DNA of 64,000 bases from Campylobacter sputorum (GCF_002220775.1 NZ_CP019685.1:248001-312000), one strand, 5' to 3'; counted from the first letter of the stretch, positions 8,698-17,450 are shown. Notes: generated by a model from the letters alone, not told the origin. Numbers and translations: made by a program.

Positions 8698-8746
8698 TAT
8701 AAATTCTTTTGTAGTTATATGACTATAATCGGCTAAAATGATAATT
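8665..8746. repeat. 82-bp promoter-and-leader segment shared with 56216-56297 (inverted)
   Basis: Reverse-complement match to 56216-56297 with three differences in 82 bases (positions sum to 64962). It covers the upstream region, ribosome site, start codon and about the first ten codons of the 747-residue gene. The downstream coding sequences then diverge completely. Confidence 0.9.
8726..8733 (-). promoter_or_regulatory. Candidate sigma-28 -10 element upstream of the 747-residue gene
   Basis: GCCGATTA differs by one base from the flagellar sigma-28 -10 consensus GCCGATAA, and ends 28 bases before the ATG. It is conserved in the second copy. No convincing TAAA -35 is present at the expected distance, so this is tentative. 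Confidence 0.4.
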
Positions 8747-8822
8747 AATAAACTAAATTTATAAATTTTTTATAGATATATTATTAAAATACATAATTTA
8801 CTTAAATTTAAAAGGAAATATT

Positions 8823-9269
8823 ATGTTGAAAAAATTATTTTTATTTATACTATTTTTTTGTTTTTCTTTTGGAGAAGAGCTTGAAGAATATATTTCAAAA
8901 TGCAACAATGGCGATTCAAAAGCTTGCCTTGAGGCTGGTGTTTTTTATGATAGCAAAGAAAAAGATATCATAAAAAGAAGAGAATTGCAAAAACCACTAT
9001 TTCAAAATGGTTGCGATCTCGGAAATGGTATGTCTTGCCTTAACTTGCATTCTATTTACATTTTTGAAAATAAATTTATAGAGGCATTACAATGCTTAAA
9101 AACAGGTTGTGAAAACCTAAATCATCCAACAAGTTGTCAGCAATTAGGTTTGGCGTATAAAATGGGAGACTATGGTTTAAATAAAGATATAAAAAAAGCA
9201 AAATTTTATTATAAAAAAGCTTGTAAATTGGGCTCACAGCTTAGTTGTAACTACGCAAAAGAGCTTTAA
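8823..9269 (+). CDS. Sel1-repeat (Hcp-like) exported protein
   Basis: A 148-residue protein with a clear signal peptide (MLKKLFLFILFFCFSFG) followed by helical Sel1/TPR-like repeats carrying paired cysteines, for example NGDSKACLEAG, GNGMSCLNL, HPTSCQQLGLAY and LGSQLSCNYA. This matches the disulfide-bridged Helicobacter cysteine-rich protein (Hcp) family of periplasmic or secreted proteins. Partners are unknown. It is divergent from the 747-residue gene, with 125 bases between their starts, and ends in its own terminator. Confidence 0.8.
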   Translation: MLKKLFLFILFFCFSFGEELEEYISKCNNGDSKACLEAGVFYDSKEKDIIKRRELQKPLFQNGCDLGNGMSCLNLHSIYIFENKFIEALQCLKTGCENLNHPTSCQQLGLAYKMGDYGLNKDIKKAKFYYKKACKLGSQLSCNYAKEL

Positions 9270-9279
9270 ACTCTTTTGC
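9255..9279 (+). terminator. Terminator overlapping the end of the Sel1-repeat gene
   Basis: GCAAAAGAG at 9255-9263 pairs with CTCTTTTGC at 9271-9279 around a 7-base loop that contains the stop codon. A T-rich stretch follows. Confidence 0.75.
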
Positions 9280-9300
9280 ATTTTAACTAAAATCCATTAA

Positions 9301-9468
9301 AAGCTAACTCGATATTACCTTTCTCTCGATTTAAAATTTACTTCATTTCCATTAATGCTTATTAGTGACAATCCCCAATATAAACCTATAAAGATAAAAG
9401 ATTTAGAAGAGATTGAAATTTTAGGAAGAGTAATAGGAAGTTATGATATAAGAGTTAAGAATTTCTAA
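9301..9468 (+). pseudogene. 3' remnant of an S24-type (LexA/CI-like) repressor gene
   Basis: The open frame from 9301 ends in about 38 residues beginning MLISDNPQYKPIKIKD and continuing EIEILGRVIG. This is the characteristic C-terminal strand pattern of S24 peptidase-type phage repressors (LISDNP...I.I.....I.GRV). The first part of the frame does not look like the family and the N-terminal DNA-binding and catalytic parts are absent. It is therefore a relic, probably of a prophage or integrative element. The remainder of the 319-base gap between genes holds nothing else I can support. Confidence 0.6.
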
Positions 9469-9588
9469 TCTCACTTTTAGGTTTTTATTTATAAATTTTT
9501 CTTATTTAAAACCTATAAAATTGTATTTTTAATTTATTTTATAAATTTCACTTGATATAATAATTCAAAATATTTTAGGGAATTTATT

Positions 9589-11874
9589 ATGAAAAATTTG
9601 CAAGAAAATTTAAAACTTTTTTATCTTGGATTAAAAGATGGTGAGCCATATTTGTATAAAAATAAGGACTTAACAACTCACGCTACCATTATAGGTATGA
9701 CAGGAAGTGGAAAAACTGGTCTTGGAATCACGCTTTTAGAAGAAGCTTGCATTGATAATATTCCAACTTTTATTATAGATCCAAAAGGAGATCTCACAAA
9801 TCTATGTCTTACATTTCCAGATATGAAAAAAGAAGATTTCTTGCCATATATGGATGAAAATGAAGCTCAAAACGCTTCTCTTAGTATTGATGAATTAGCT
9901 ACGAAAACTGCAAAAGAGTGGAAAGAAGGCATAGAAAATAGTTTTCAAAGTTTAGATAGAGTTAAACTTTTTAAGGAAAGTGCAGAGTTTAAAATTTACA
10001 CACCAAAAAGTTCTGATGGTATCGGAATATCATTACTTAATGATTTTAATGCGCCAAATTTAAGCGATGAAGAAAGTCTAAATGAATACATATCATCTCT
10101 TACATCATCGCTTTTATCACTACTTGGAATAGATACAAATGATATCAGCTCAAGAGAATATGTCCTTATATCAAACATTTTTTTAAACGAATTTAAAGAT
10201 AAAAAAGATATCAGTCTTGTAAATTTAATAGAATTTATAGCAAATCCGCCATTTCAAAAAGTTGGAGTTTTTGGTGTAGATACATTTTTCCCAGCAAATG
10301 ATAGGCTAAAACTTGCTATGAAATTAAACTCACTTATAGCAAGCCCATCATTTTCGCAGTGGAGAGTTGGAGAAAAACTAGATATAAGAAATATGTTTTT
10401 TAACAAAGATGGCAAAGCAAGGTGCAATATCTTCTCCATACCGCATTTAAGCGATAGCGAAAGAATGTTTTTTGTTACGCTTTTTTTAAACGAAATGATA
10501 GCTTGGATGAGAACAAGCGAAGGTACAAGCTCTCTTAGAGCTATTTTATATATGGATGAAATTTTTGGATTTTTCCCGCCAACTTCAAATCCACCATCTA
10601 AAACACCTATGCTTACACTTTTAAAACAAGCTCGTGCATTTGGGCTTGGCGTTGTTTTATCTACGCAAAACCCTGTAGATTTGGATTATAAAGGTCTTTC
10701 AAATATAGGAACATGGTTTATAGGAAGACTTCAAACAGCTCAGGATAAAGATAAAGTTATATCGGGACTTAGCGGAATTAGCGGTAGCAATTTAGACAAA
10801 ACTGAGCTAGAAAATTTGCTTTCAAATTTACCAAAAAGAAATTTCTTGGTAAAAAATATAAACGCAAATGGGCTTGATGTAATAAATACAAGATGGGCTT
10901 TAAGTTATCTTAAGGGTCCTCTTAACAAAGAACAAATTTCAAATTTAATGCAAGATTATAAAACACCGATAAATGAACATAAAAAAATGAATTTTAGCTC
11001 ATCAAAACCACTTTTATCTTCGGATATAACGCAAAAATATAGCTATGGAGAGGATTTAAATTTAGAACCTTATTTGCTGGCAAATGCAAAAATCAGATTT
11101 TTTGATAGTAAAAAAAATATAGACATTATCAAAGATACACAAATGTTACTTTTTTTAGATGGAGAAAATTCTATAAACTGGGACGATGCTTCACAAAATT
11201 TGCAATTTGCTTTACAAAATGAATCAAAAGAAAATTCAAAGTATTCATCTTTGCCATCTTTTATATCAAGCTTAAAAAACTTCAGTTCACAAGAAAAAGA
11301 TCTAAAAGATTATATCTATAGAAATGTCAAACTTTACCTCTATTCGGCTCTTGATATGACTTCAATTCCAAATGAGAGCAAAGAGGAATTTATGATAAGA
11401 TTGCAAGATAAATGTAATGAAATTTTAGAAAAAACTACAGATGAGATAACTGCTAAATTTGAAAAAGAGAAAAACAAAATAGAAGATAAATTATCAAAAG
11501 CGATGATAAAACTTGAAAAAGAGAAAAACGATCTAAAATCAGAAGGCATAAATGCTGTAATAAACATAGGAACTTCTATATTAGGAGCTATTTTTGGTGG
11601 AAAAATAGCATCTAGAACAAGTATGAGCAAAGTTGCAACAGGTGCAAGAAGTGCTGGGCGTGTATTAAATCAAAAAAAAGATGTAGAGTATGCAAGTCAA
11701 AGTATAGAAAGTATAAACGAAGAGCTTAGTGCGATTGTTGCAAATTTTGAAAACGAGATAAATGAATTAAAAAATAGATATGATATCAAAAATATACAAA
11801 TACAAGAGATTGCATTAAGCCCTAAAAAAAGCGATATTTTTGATGAAAAAATTACATTAGTATGGAAAAGTTAA
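9589..11874 (+). CDS. HerA-like ATP-binding protein (DUF87-type ATPase)
   Basis: A 761-residue cytosolic ATPase. Walker A GMTGSGKT lies at residues 36-43, and a Walker B-like ILYMDE near residues 319-324 is followed by a region with KQARAFGLGVVLSTQNPVDL, typical of the HerA/FtsK branch of P-loop ATPases. The C-terminal third is a Lys/Glu-rich coiled coil followed by a Gly/Ala segment (NIGTSILGAIFGGKIAS) and another coiled coil. HerA normally partners the NurA nuclease, which is not adjacent. Proteins of this length are widespread chromosomal genes of unknown role, so DNA translocation is inferred from the family. It lies just after the repressor relic and shares a tight junction with plsY. 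Confidence 0.75.
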   Translation: MKNLQENLKLFYLGLKDGEPYLYKNKDLTTHATIIGMTGSGKTGLGITLLEEACIDNIPTFIIDPKGDLTNLCLTFPDMKKEDFLPYMDENEAQNASLSIDELATKTAKEWKEGIENSFQSLDRVKLFKESAEFKIYTPKSSDGIGISLLNDFNAPNLSDEESLNEYISSLTSSLLSLLGIDTNDISSREYVLISNIFLNEFKDKKDISLVNLIEFIANPPFQKVGVFGVDTFFPANDRLKLAMKLNSLIASPSFSQWRVGEKLDIRNMFFNKDGKARCNIFSIPHLSDSERMFFVTLFLNEMIAWMRTSEGTSSLRAILYMDEIFGFFPPTSNPPSKTPMLTLLKQARAFGLGVVLSTQNPVDLDYKGLSNIGTWFIGRLQTAQDKDKVISGLSGISGSNLDKTELENLLSNLPKRNFLVKNINANGLDVINTRWALSYLKGPLNKEQISNLMQDYKTPINEHKKMNFSSSKPLLSSDITQKYSYGEDLNLEPYLLANAKIRFFDSKKNIDIIKDTQMLLFLDGENSINWDDASQNLQFALQNESKENSKYSSLPSFISSLKNFSSQEKDLKDYIYRNVKLYLYSALDMTSIPNESKEEFMIRLQDKCNEILEKTTDEITAKFEKEKNKIEDKLSKAMIKLEKEKNDLKSEGINAVINIGTSILGAIFGGKIASRTSMSKVATGARSAGRVLNQKKDVEYASQSIESINEELSAIVANFENEINELKNRYDIKNIQIQEIALSPKKSDIFDEKITLVWKS

Positions 11875-11883
11875 AGGATAAAA

Positions 11884-12501
11884 ATGAATGAAAATTTAGT
11901 TGCGTATTTAGTTGCGTATCTCATAGGCGCGATACCTTTTGGGCTTATTTTATGTAAAAAATTTACAAATATAGATATAAGAAAAGAAGGTAGCCATAGC
12001 ATAGGTGCTACAAATGTTTTAAGAGTTTTAAAAGAACATGGCTCTAAAGAAGCCAAAAAAGCAGCCATTTTAGTGGTGGTTTTTGATGCTTTAAAAGGAA
12101 TAATCCCTATACTCATAGGAAAATATATTTTCGATTTACATATAACTACACTATGGAGTATGGGAGTATTTGCGGTTCTTGGACACTGCTTTTCACCATA
12201 TCTTAAATTTGAAGGCGGAAAAGGTATAGCAACTGGAGCTGGTGTGTTTGCGTGTTTTTTACCGCTTGAGTTAATTGGTGCGTTAGCTGTTTGGTTTTTT
12301 GTAGGAAAAGTGCTAAAAATATCATCTCTTGCTAGTCTTTGTGCACTTCTAGCAATGGTTATTTTATCATTTATCTTTCATTATGATATGCCTGGAATCA
12401 ATACTCACGCACCAATACTTATAATCGCATTTATTGTTACTTATAAGCACATTCCAAACATAAAAAGACTTTTAAGCAAAACAGAGAGTAAAGTTATATG
12501 A
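11884..12501 (+). CDS. plsY: Acyl-phosphate:glycerol-3-phosphate acyltransferase
   Basis: Inner-membrane enzyme making lysophosphatidic acid from acyl-phosphate and glycerol-3-phosphate, the first acylation of phospholipid synthesis. It has 205 residues, multiple membrane segments, and the family motifs GSHSIGATNVLR and FEGGKGIATGAG. It begins 9 bases after the HerA-like gene and overlaps folB by 4 bases. Confidence 0.95.
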   Translation: MNENLVAYLVAYLIGAIPFGLILCKKFTNIDIRKEGSHSIGATNVLRVLKEHGSKEAKKAAILVVVFDALKGIIPILIGKYIFDLHITTLWSMGVFAVLGHCFSPYLKFEGGKGIATGAGVFACFLPLELIGALAVWFFVGKVLKISSLASLCALLAMVILSFIFHYDMPGINTHAPILIIAFIVTYKHIPNIKRLLSKTESKVI

Positions 12502-12812
12502 AAACCATCATAAAAGACTTTGAGTTTAAAACAATCATTGGATGCTTGGAATTTGAAAAAGAGCACAAGCAAATCATTACTTTAGATATAGAATATCAAA
12601 GTAGCGATATTATTGATTATAGATTAGTTATGCAAGAAATTGAGCTAATTTATAAAAATGGTAAATTTGAATTTGTAGAAGAGTCTATAAAGGTAACTTT
12701 TGAAAAACTTAAATTAAAATTTCCAAATTTAATATCTGTTAAGATTAGAGTTATAAAGCCTCAAGCCCTTAAAAACTGCAAAGTAGGTGCTATGGATGAA
12801 ATAGTTTACTGA
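12498..12812 (+). CDS. folB: Dihydroneopterin aldolase family protein
   Basis: A 104-residue FolB-like protein of folate synthesis, converting dihydroneopterin to 6-hydroxymethyl-dihydropterin. It has the expected N-terminal strand followed by IIGCLEFEK, a central helix, and the C-terminal strand VKIRVIKPQALKNC. It overlaps plsY by 4 bases, so the two are translationally coupled. Length is slightly short but normal for Campylobacter. Confidence 0.85.
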   Translation: MKTIIKDFEFKTIIGCLEFEKEHKQIITLDIEYQSSDIIDYRLVMQEIELIYKNGKFEFVEESIKVTFEKLKLKFPNLISVKIRVIKPQALKNCKVGAMDEIVY

Positions 12813-12886
12813 TTTTGTGCTATCTTGAATTTTTTCTTAATATTTGATACAATTCCTTAAAATATTATGAAAGAGAGATAAAAATT

Positions 12887-13558
12887 ATGAGAATCTTAAT
12901 AGTAGAAGATGAGTTGACACTAAATAAAACTATAGTTGAAGGTCTGCAAGAATTTGGATATCAAACAGATAGTTGTGAAAACTTCAAAGATGCTGAATAT
13001 TTTATAGGCATAAGAAATTATGATTTAGTTTTAACAGATTTAATGCTTCCAGATGGAGATGGAATCGATTTAATCGATATCATAAAACAAAAATCAGCAA
13101 GAACATCTGTGATAGTTTTATCTGCAAAAGATAACAAAGAAACAGAGATAAAAGCTCTAAAAATAGGTGCGGATGATTTTATAAAAAAACCATTTGATTT
13201 TGATATATTAGTTGCTAGAATAGAAGCAAGATTACGCTTTGGTGGCACAAATACAATCAAAATAGATGAACTAACAATAGACCCAGATGAAGAAAAAATC
13301 ATATATAAAGGGCAAGAAATAGAACTAAAAGGCAAACCTTTTGAAGTTTTAACACATCTTGCAAGACATAGTGATCAAATCGTTTCAAAAGAGCAACTTT
13401 TAGATGCAATTTGGGAAGAACCAGAGCTTGTAACACCAAATGTCATTGAAGTTGCAATAAATCAAATCAGACAAAGAATGGACAAACCTCTTAACATATC
13501 TACAATAGAAACAGTCAGAAGACGTGGATATAGATTTTGTTTTCCAAAAAAAGCTTAA
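12887..13558 (+). CDS. cosR: OmpR-family response regulator CosR/HsrA
   Basis: A 223-residue DNA-binding regulator orthologous to Campylobacter CosR and Helicobacter HsrA (HP1043), which control oxidative-stress and essential housekeeping genes. The C-terminal winged helix is nearly identical to those proteins (KGKPFEVLTHLARH, IWEEPELVTPNVIEVAINQ, ETVRRRGYRFCFP). The receiver domain retains E7, D8, a phospho-acceptor Asp at residue 51 (YDLVLTDLMLPDGDG) and the KKPFD lysine. The C. jejuni and H. pylori proteins are reported to lack a normal acceptor Asp and to act as orphans. Here the gene overlaps a histidine kinase gene by 22 bases, so phosphorylation control is likely. Confidence 0.93.
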   Translation: MRILIVEDELTLNKTIVEGLQEFGYQTDSCENFKDAEYFIGIRNYDLVLTDLMLPDGDGIDLIDIIKQKSARTSVIVLSAKDNKETEIKALKIGADDFIKKPFDFDILVARIEARLRFGGTNTIKIDELTIDPDEEKIIYKGQEIELKGKPFEVLTHLARHSDQIVSKEQLLDAIWEEPELVTPNVIEVAINQIRQRMDKPLNISTIETVRRRGYRFCFPKKA

Positions 13559-14847
13559 GAAGTAAATTTATACTACAGTTGGTGCTAGCATCAACTGTTT
13601 TAATAACCATAATATCGGTTATGCTTTACCATTATATAAAAATCACTATATTTGAAACAGTTGTTCAAAATATCATACAAGAAGCAAATTCGCTTAAAAA
13701 TCTATCAAAAGAAGAGTTACAAAAAGCAAATTTAAATAATGGTTATTTAAAAGATCATACAACTCAAATAAAAATAGTTGATTTAAACTCATCTGTTCAA
13801 AAACCATTTTTTAAAAATGTTTTAAGAGAAGATACAAATTATCTTACTTTGGTATTTCCAGACAAACAAAGAAATTTTACTATACTTATAAGAAAAGAAA
13901 CAACGCAATATAACCAAATAATAAAACAAGTTTTATTTGACATTATAGTTGTAAATGCGACATCTATATTGTTAGTTCTTTTTTATGCACTATTTCTTTC
14001 AAGAATGCTACTTTTCCCTATTAAAACCTTATCATATAAATTAAGTAGCTTAAATGAAGGCTATTTGAAAGAATTTGATCCAAAAGATGTTCCACAAGAA
14101 TTTATTCCATTAATTGGTGGAATAAATCATTTAATATCTAGAATTCAAACTTTTTTGCAATATCAAAAGGAACTTTTTATCGGTGTTGCGCATGAATTAA
14201 AAACTCCACTTGCTGTTATGAAAACTAAAAATGAAGTAACTTTAATAAAACAAAGAGATAGCGAAAAATATATAGAAGCTCTAAAAAACAATAATGAATC
14301 CATCAATAAAATGAATTCTATGATAAATTCTGTTTTAGAAATTGGCAGACAAGAAGGTGCTCAATTTGAAGAACCAAAAAAGATAGACATAATATCTTAC
14401 ATAAATGAATTAACAAATAGTTTTAGAATTTTATCACATTTAGAAAATATAAAAATATTTACAGACTTAAAACCAGATAAACTCGAGATTATGATACAAC
14501 AAACTCTATTTTTACATATAATTCAAAATTTTGTTCAAAATGCTATTAAATTTTCGCCACCACAATCTACAATTGTGATTAAATCATATATAACAAAAGA
14601 TAACAAATTTACAGTTGAAGTCATAGATGGGGGTTGTGGGATAGATGAAAACAAAGATCTGTTTGCGCCATTTGTTAGAAGCGGAAATAAAACAGGAGCT
14701 GGACTTGGGCTGTTTTTGGCACTAAATGCAGCTCAAGCAATAGGCGCTAGTATAGGAATAAAAAATAAAGAAACAAAAGATGGAGCAATTTCTTATCTAT
14801 TATTACCATTATCAATAAAATTTAAACAAAAATCTCGCAATAAATAG
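13537..14847 (+). CDS. Sensor histidine kinase, putative partner of CosR
   Basis: A 436-residue membrane kinase. The start is TTG at 13537 inside the end of cosR, giving a basic N terminus and a first membrane segment. A periplasmic domain of about 100 residues, a second membrane helix (LFDIIVVNATSILLVLFYAL), a dimerisation/H-box (GVAHELKTPLAV), an N box (NFVQNAIKFSPP) and G boxes (VIDGGCGID, GAGLGLFLAL) follow. Translational overlap with cosR argues for a cognate two-component pair. What it senses is unknown; the small periplasmic domain has no family I recognise. Confidence 0.9.
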   Translation: MFSKKSLRSKFILQLVLASTVLITIISVMLYHYIKITIFETVVQNIIQEANSLKNLSKEELQKANLNNGYLKDHTTQIKIVDLNSSVQKPFFKNVLREDTNYLTLVFPDKQRNFTILIRKETTQYNQIIKQVLFDIIVVNATSILLVLFYALFLSRMLLFPIKTLSYKLSSLNEGYLKEFDPKDVPQEFIPLIGGINHLISRIQTFLQYQKELFIGVAHELKTPLAVMKTKNEVTLIKQRDSEKYIEALKNNNESINKMNSMINSVLEIGRQEGAQFEEPKKIDIISYINELTNSFRILSHLENIKIFTDLKPDKLEIMIQQTLFLHIIQNFVQNAIKFSPPQSTIVIKSYITKDNKFTVEVIDGGCGIDENKDLFAPFVRSGNKTGAGLGLFLALNAAQAIGASIGIKNKETKDGAISYLLLPLSIKFKQKSRNK

Positions 14848-14911
14848 AATTTTAGCTTCTTTTAAAAAGAATTATTGTATAAACTCACTAAAAATTTATC
14901 AAAGGTAAAAA

Positions 14912-15160
14912 ATGGCATTAATGATAACAAATGATTGTATAAGTTGCGATGCGTGTAGAGAAGAGTGTCCTGATGACGCTATTTTTGAAGATAGTCCTAT
15001 TTATATCATAGATCCTGATAGGTGTAGTGAATGTATTGGTGATTATGCGGAACCTGCTTGCATAGTTGTATGTCCAACAGAGTGCATTATACTTGATCCT
15101 GATAATATAGAAACAGCAGAGGAACTTAGACTAAAACACGAACAATCAAGTGAAGCGTAA
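14912..15160 (+). CDS. 2[4Fe-4S] ferredoxin (YfhL/Fdx type)
   Basis: An 82-residue cytosolic electron carrier. The first cluster motif is CISCDACREECP (CX2CX2CX3CP). The second is the lengthened CX2CX8CX3CP form (CSECIGDYAEPACIVVCP), typical of YfhL-like ferredoxins. It shares one base with the next gene, a Ppx/GppA phosphatase, as in C. jejuni, where the same pair sits beside cosR. Confidence 0.93.
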   Translation: MALMITNDCISCDACREECPDDAIFEDSPIYIIDPDRCSECIGDYAEPACIVVCPTECIILDPDNIETAEELRLKHEQSSEA

Positions 15161-16611
15161 TGGCAAAGAAAACCGCCGTTATTGACCTTGGTTCTAATTC
15201 TATGAGAATGGCCATATTTGCTAGGACTAGTAGATATGGCTTTTATATATTAAATGAAAGTAAAGTAAGAGCAAGACTTGGCGAAAATGCATACGAAAAT
15301 GGTGGTTACATACAGCCAAATGCAATGCAAAAAGTTCTAAATGGTTTTGATTACTTTAAAAAAGTAGCCAAAGAGCATGGATGCAATAAATTTTATTGTG
15401 TAGGAACATCTGCTTTAAGAGATGCACCAAACGCTAGTGAGTTCATATCAATTGTAAAAAGAAAATTTGGTTTAAATTTAAAATGCATAGATGGTAAAAC
15501 AGAGGCAAAACTTGGAGGAATTGCATCTAGTAATCTACTTTACAATGTAACAAATGCAACAACTATAGATATAGGAGGCGGTTCAACAGAGCTTGCACTC
15601 ATACAAAATTCAAAAGTAGTTGATACAATATCGCTAAATTTAGGCACAGTTAGATTAAAAGAGCTGTTTTTTGATAAAAAAGATTTAGATGGTGCAAAAA
15701 AATTTATCGATACATTATTATTACAAATACCACCAAATTTTAAAAATCAAAATTTAATAGCAATTGGAGGAAGTCTTAGAGCGGTTTCAAATTCTATAAT
15801 GCAAAAAAAGAATTATCCTTTAAAAATAGTGCATAATTTTTTATATGATTTTGATGAATACAAAGATTATATATCCGATATTTACAACTCTCATGTCACA
15901 GAGCTAAAAAACTATGCCATCAAACAAGAACGACTTGATACGATCAGAGAAGGGGTTATGATATTTTTAAAAATAGCTAATTACCTTGAAGTTAAAAATA
16001 TCTGCACAAGCGGAGTTGGCGTAAGAGAAGGTATATTTTTAAATAGTATTTTAGGAAAATTTAGTAAATTTCCTGAAAATTTCAATCCAAGTTTAAAATC
16101 CTTGCAAGATAGATTTCTACATACTAATAATTCAATCATTTGTAAATATTGCAAAGAAATATTCATAGCTTTAAAACCCATTCACAATATAGATGATAAA
16201 TATCTTTTTGAACTTATAACAGCAGCAAAAATTCATAATATCGGGGGGTATTTAGGATTTTATTCACAGCATTTGCATAGTAGTTATTTTGTATTAAATT
16301 CTTTAAATTATGGCTATACTCACTCGCAAAAAAGCCTTATATCGCTTATAATAAAAAATCATGGAAAAAAAGAGATTGATAAAAATGAATTATTATTATT
16401 CGGTGATTTATTGCCAGATAATAAAACTATATTATGGCTTAGCTTTATACTAGCTTTTACAAAAATACTTGTGCCGTTTGTAAAAAAACAACTAGTTTTT
16501 ACGCTATCAAATCAAACTTTGCATATAGAAAATTTAGACAACATAAATATCCAAAAAGAACAGATTAAAAAACTACCAAAACCCGCAACTTTTGCTATAT
16601 CTTTTGATTAA
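15160..16611 (+). CDS. Ppx/GppA family phosphatase
   Basis: A 483-residue exopolyphosphatase or guanosine-pentaphosphate phosphatase of the actin/Hsp70-like superfamily. The first phosphate loop is AVIDLGSNSMRMAIF; the second is TIDIGGGSTELALI; later motifs are IGGSLRAVSN and a C-terminal HD-like domain (KIHNIGGYLGF). It links to stringent response and polyphosphate turnover. It follows the ferredoxin gene with a one-base overlap and converges on fliO. Confidence 0.88.
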   Translation: MAKKTAVIDLGSNSMRMAIFARTSRYGFYILNESKVRARLGENAYENGGYIQPNAMQKVLNGFDYFKKVAKEHGCNKFYCVGTSALRDAPNASEFISIVKRKFGLNLKCIDGKTEAKLGGIASSNLLYNVTNATTIDIGGGSTELALIQNSKVVDTISLNLGTVRLKELFFDKKDLDGAKKFIDTLLLQIPPNFKNQNLIAIGGSLRAVSNSIMQKKNYPLKIVHNFLYDFDEYKDYISDIYNSHVTELKNYAIKQERLDTIREGVMIFLKIANYLEVKNICTSGVGVREGIFLNSILGKFSKFPENFNPSLKSLQDRFLHTNNSIICKYCKEIFIALKPIHNIDDKYLFELITAAKIHNIGGYLGFYSQHLHSSYFVLNSLNYGYTHSQKSLISLIIKNHGKKEIDKNELLLFGDLLPDNKTILWLSFILAFTKILVPFVKKQLVFTLSNQTLHIENLDNINIQKEQIKKLPKPATFAISFD

Positions 16612-17450
16612 TTAAGACTCGCTTTTTGTTTATAATCACTAAGCGAGTTTTGTCTTTCTTCTAAAAATTTACCTAGTCTTTGTCTATTTTCTTCAAAAAA
16701 TACCTCAAAATCATCGCTCGTTTGTATATTATCAGCTCCAAATTTATCTAAAACCACATTTGAGCTTCCAACCAAAATAAGATATTTTCTATTTTCGTGT
16801 TTTAATAGCATGATTTGATTTTGTCTATCTAGCGGACGCTGAAAAATGATATCTATGCCATTTTTATTATCGTTTTTTATAAATTTTTGTAATGGATTTT
16901 TTATATCTCTAACACCATAAGATATATTTTTACTAGATGTGATATATCTTTTTATAAAAAATAGTATTATTATCAAAATAAATAAAAATACCATTACTAT
17001 TATATATTTTGTATCAAACATTGAATCTTCATTTGCAAATTGTATTGCACTATTTTTTATACTGTTTTGAGTTGCGGTAGTCGTATTTATAGTAGTATTT
17101 CCACTTAAAATTCTAACTCTTAGACCATATCTATCTTTAGTCATAGCAGCTTCAATACTTATTGGTTTATCTGCCCATAAAACCAAGTTAGTAGAGTTTC
17201 GCGAACCTTCTATAGACATAGTTTGTAAAATCATAGAATCAAGTGTTCTATCTATAGTTTGCGAAAAACTTACCCCATCAAATGTAAGTATGTTTATGCC
17301 GTTTTCTAATTTTTGAACTATTTTTCCCTCATATGGAGCATCAAAGCTAAGCATCAAATCAACTCTTTGATCTCGCTCATAAACATTATAAGTAAGAAGA
17401 TTTACGCCAAATAGCGGCAAAGATAAAAATATAAGTAATAAATATCTCAT
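16608..17450 (-). CDS. fliO: FliO-like flagellar export membrane protein
   Basis: A 280-residue protein at the position of C. jejuni Cj0352. It has a signal peptide (MRYLLLIFLSLPLFG), a periplasmic domain of about 130 residues, one membrane helix near residues 150-168 (IIVMVFLFILIIILFFI), and a cytoplasmic domain with IMLLKHENRKYLILVG, typical of FliO. FliO assists assembly of the FliPQR export gate. Its start overlaps the fliN stop by one base. FliO proteins vary widely, so the assignment rests on topology, the cytoplasmic motif and gene order. Confidence 0.65.
   Translation of the reverse strand: MRYLLLIFLSLPLFGVNLLTYNVYERDQRVDLMLSFDAPYEGKIVQKLENGINILTFDGVSFSQTIDRTLDSMILQTMSIEGSRNSTNLVLWADKPISIEAAMTKDRYGLRVRILSGNTTINTTTATQNSIKNSAIQFANEDSMFDTKYIIVMVFLFILIIILFFIKRYITSSKNISYGVRDIKNPLQKFIKNDNKNGIDIIFQRPLDRQNQIMLLKHENRKYLILVGSSNVVLDKFGADNIQTSDDFEVFFEENRQRLGKFLEERQNSLSDYKQKASLN
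16617..16648 (+). terminator. Terminator for the Ppx/GppA gene, within the fliO 3' end
   Basis: ACTCGCTT (16617-16624) pairs with AAGCGAGT (16641-16648) and is followed by a T-rich stretch. It starts 6 bases past the phosphatase stop and lies inside the last codons of the convergent fliO-like gene. Confidence 0.55.
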
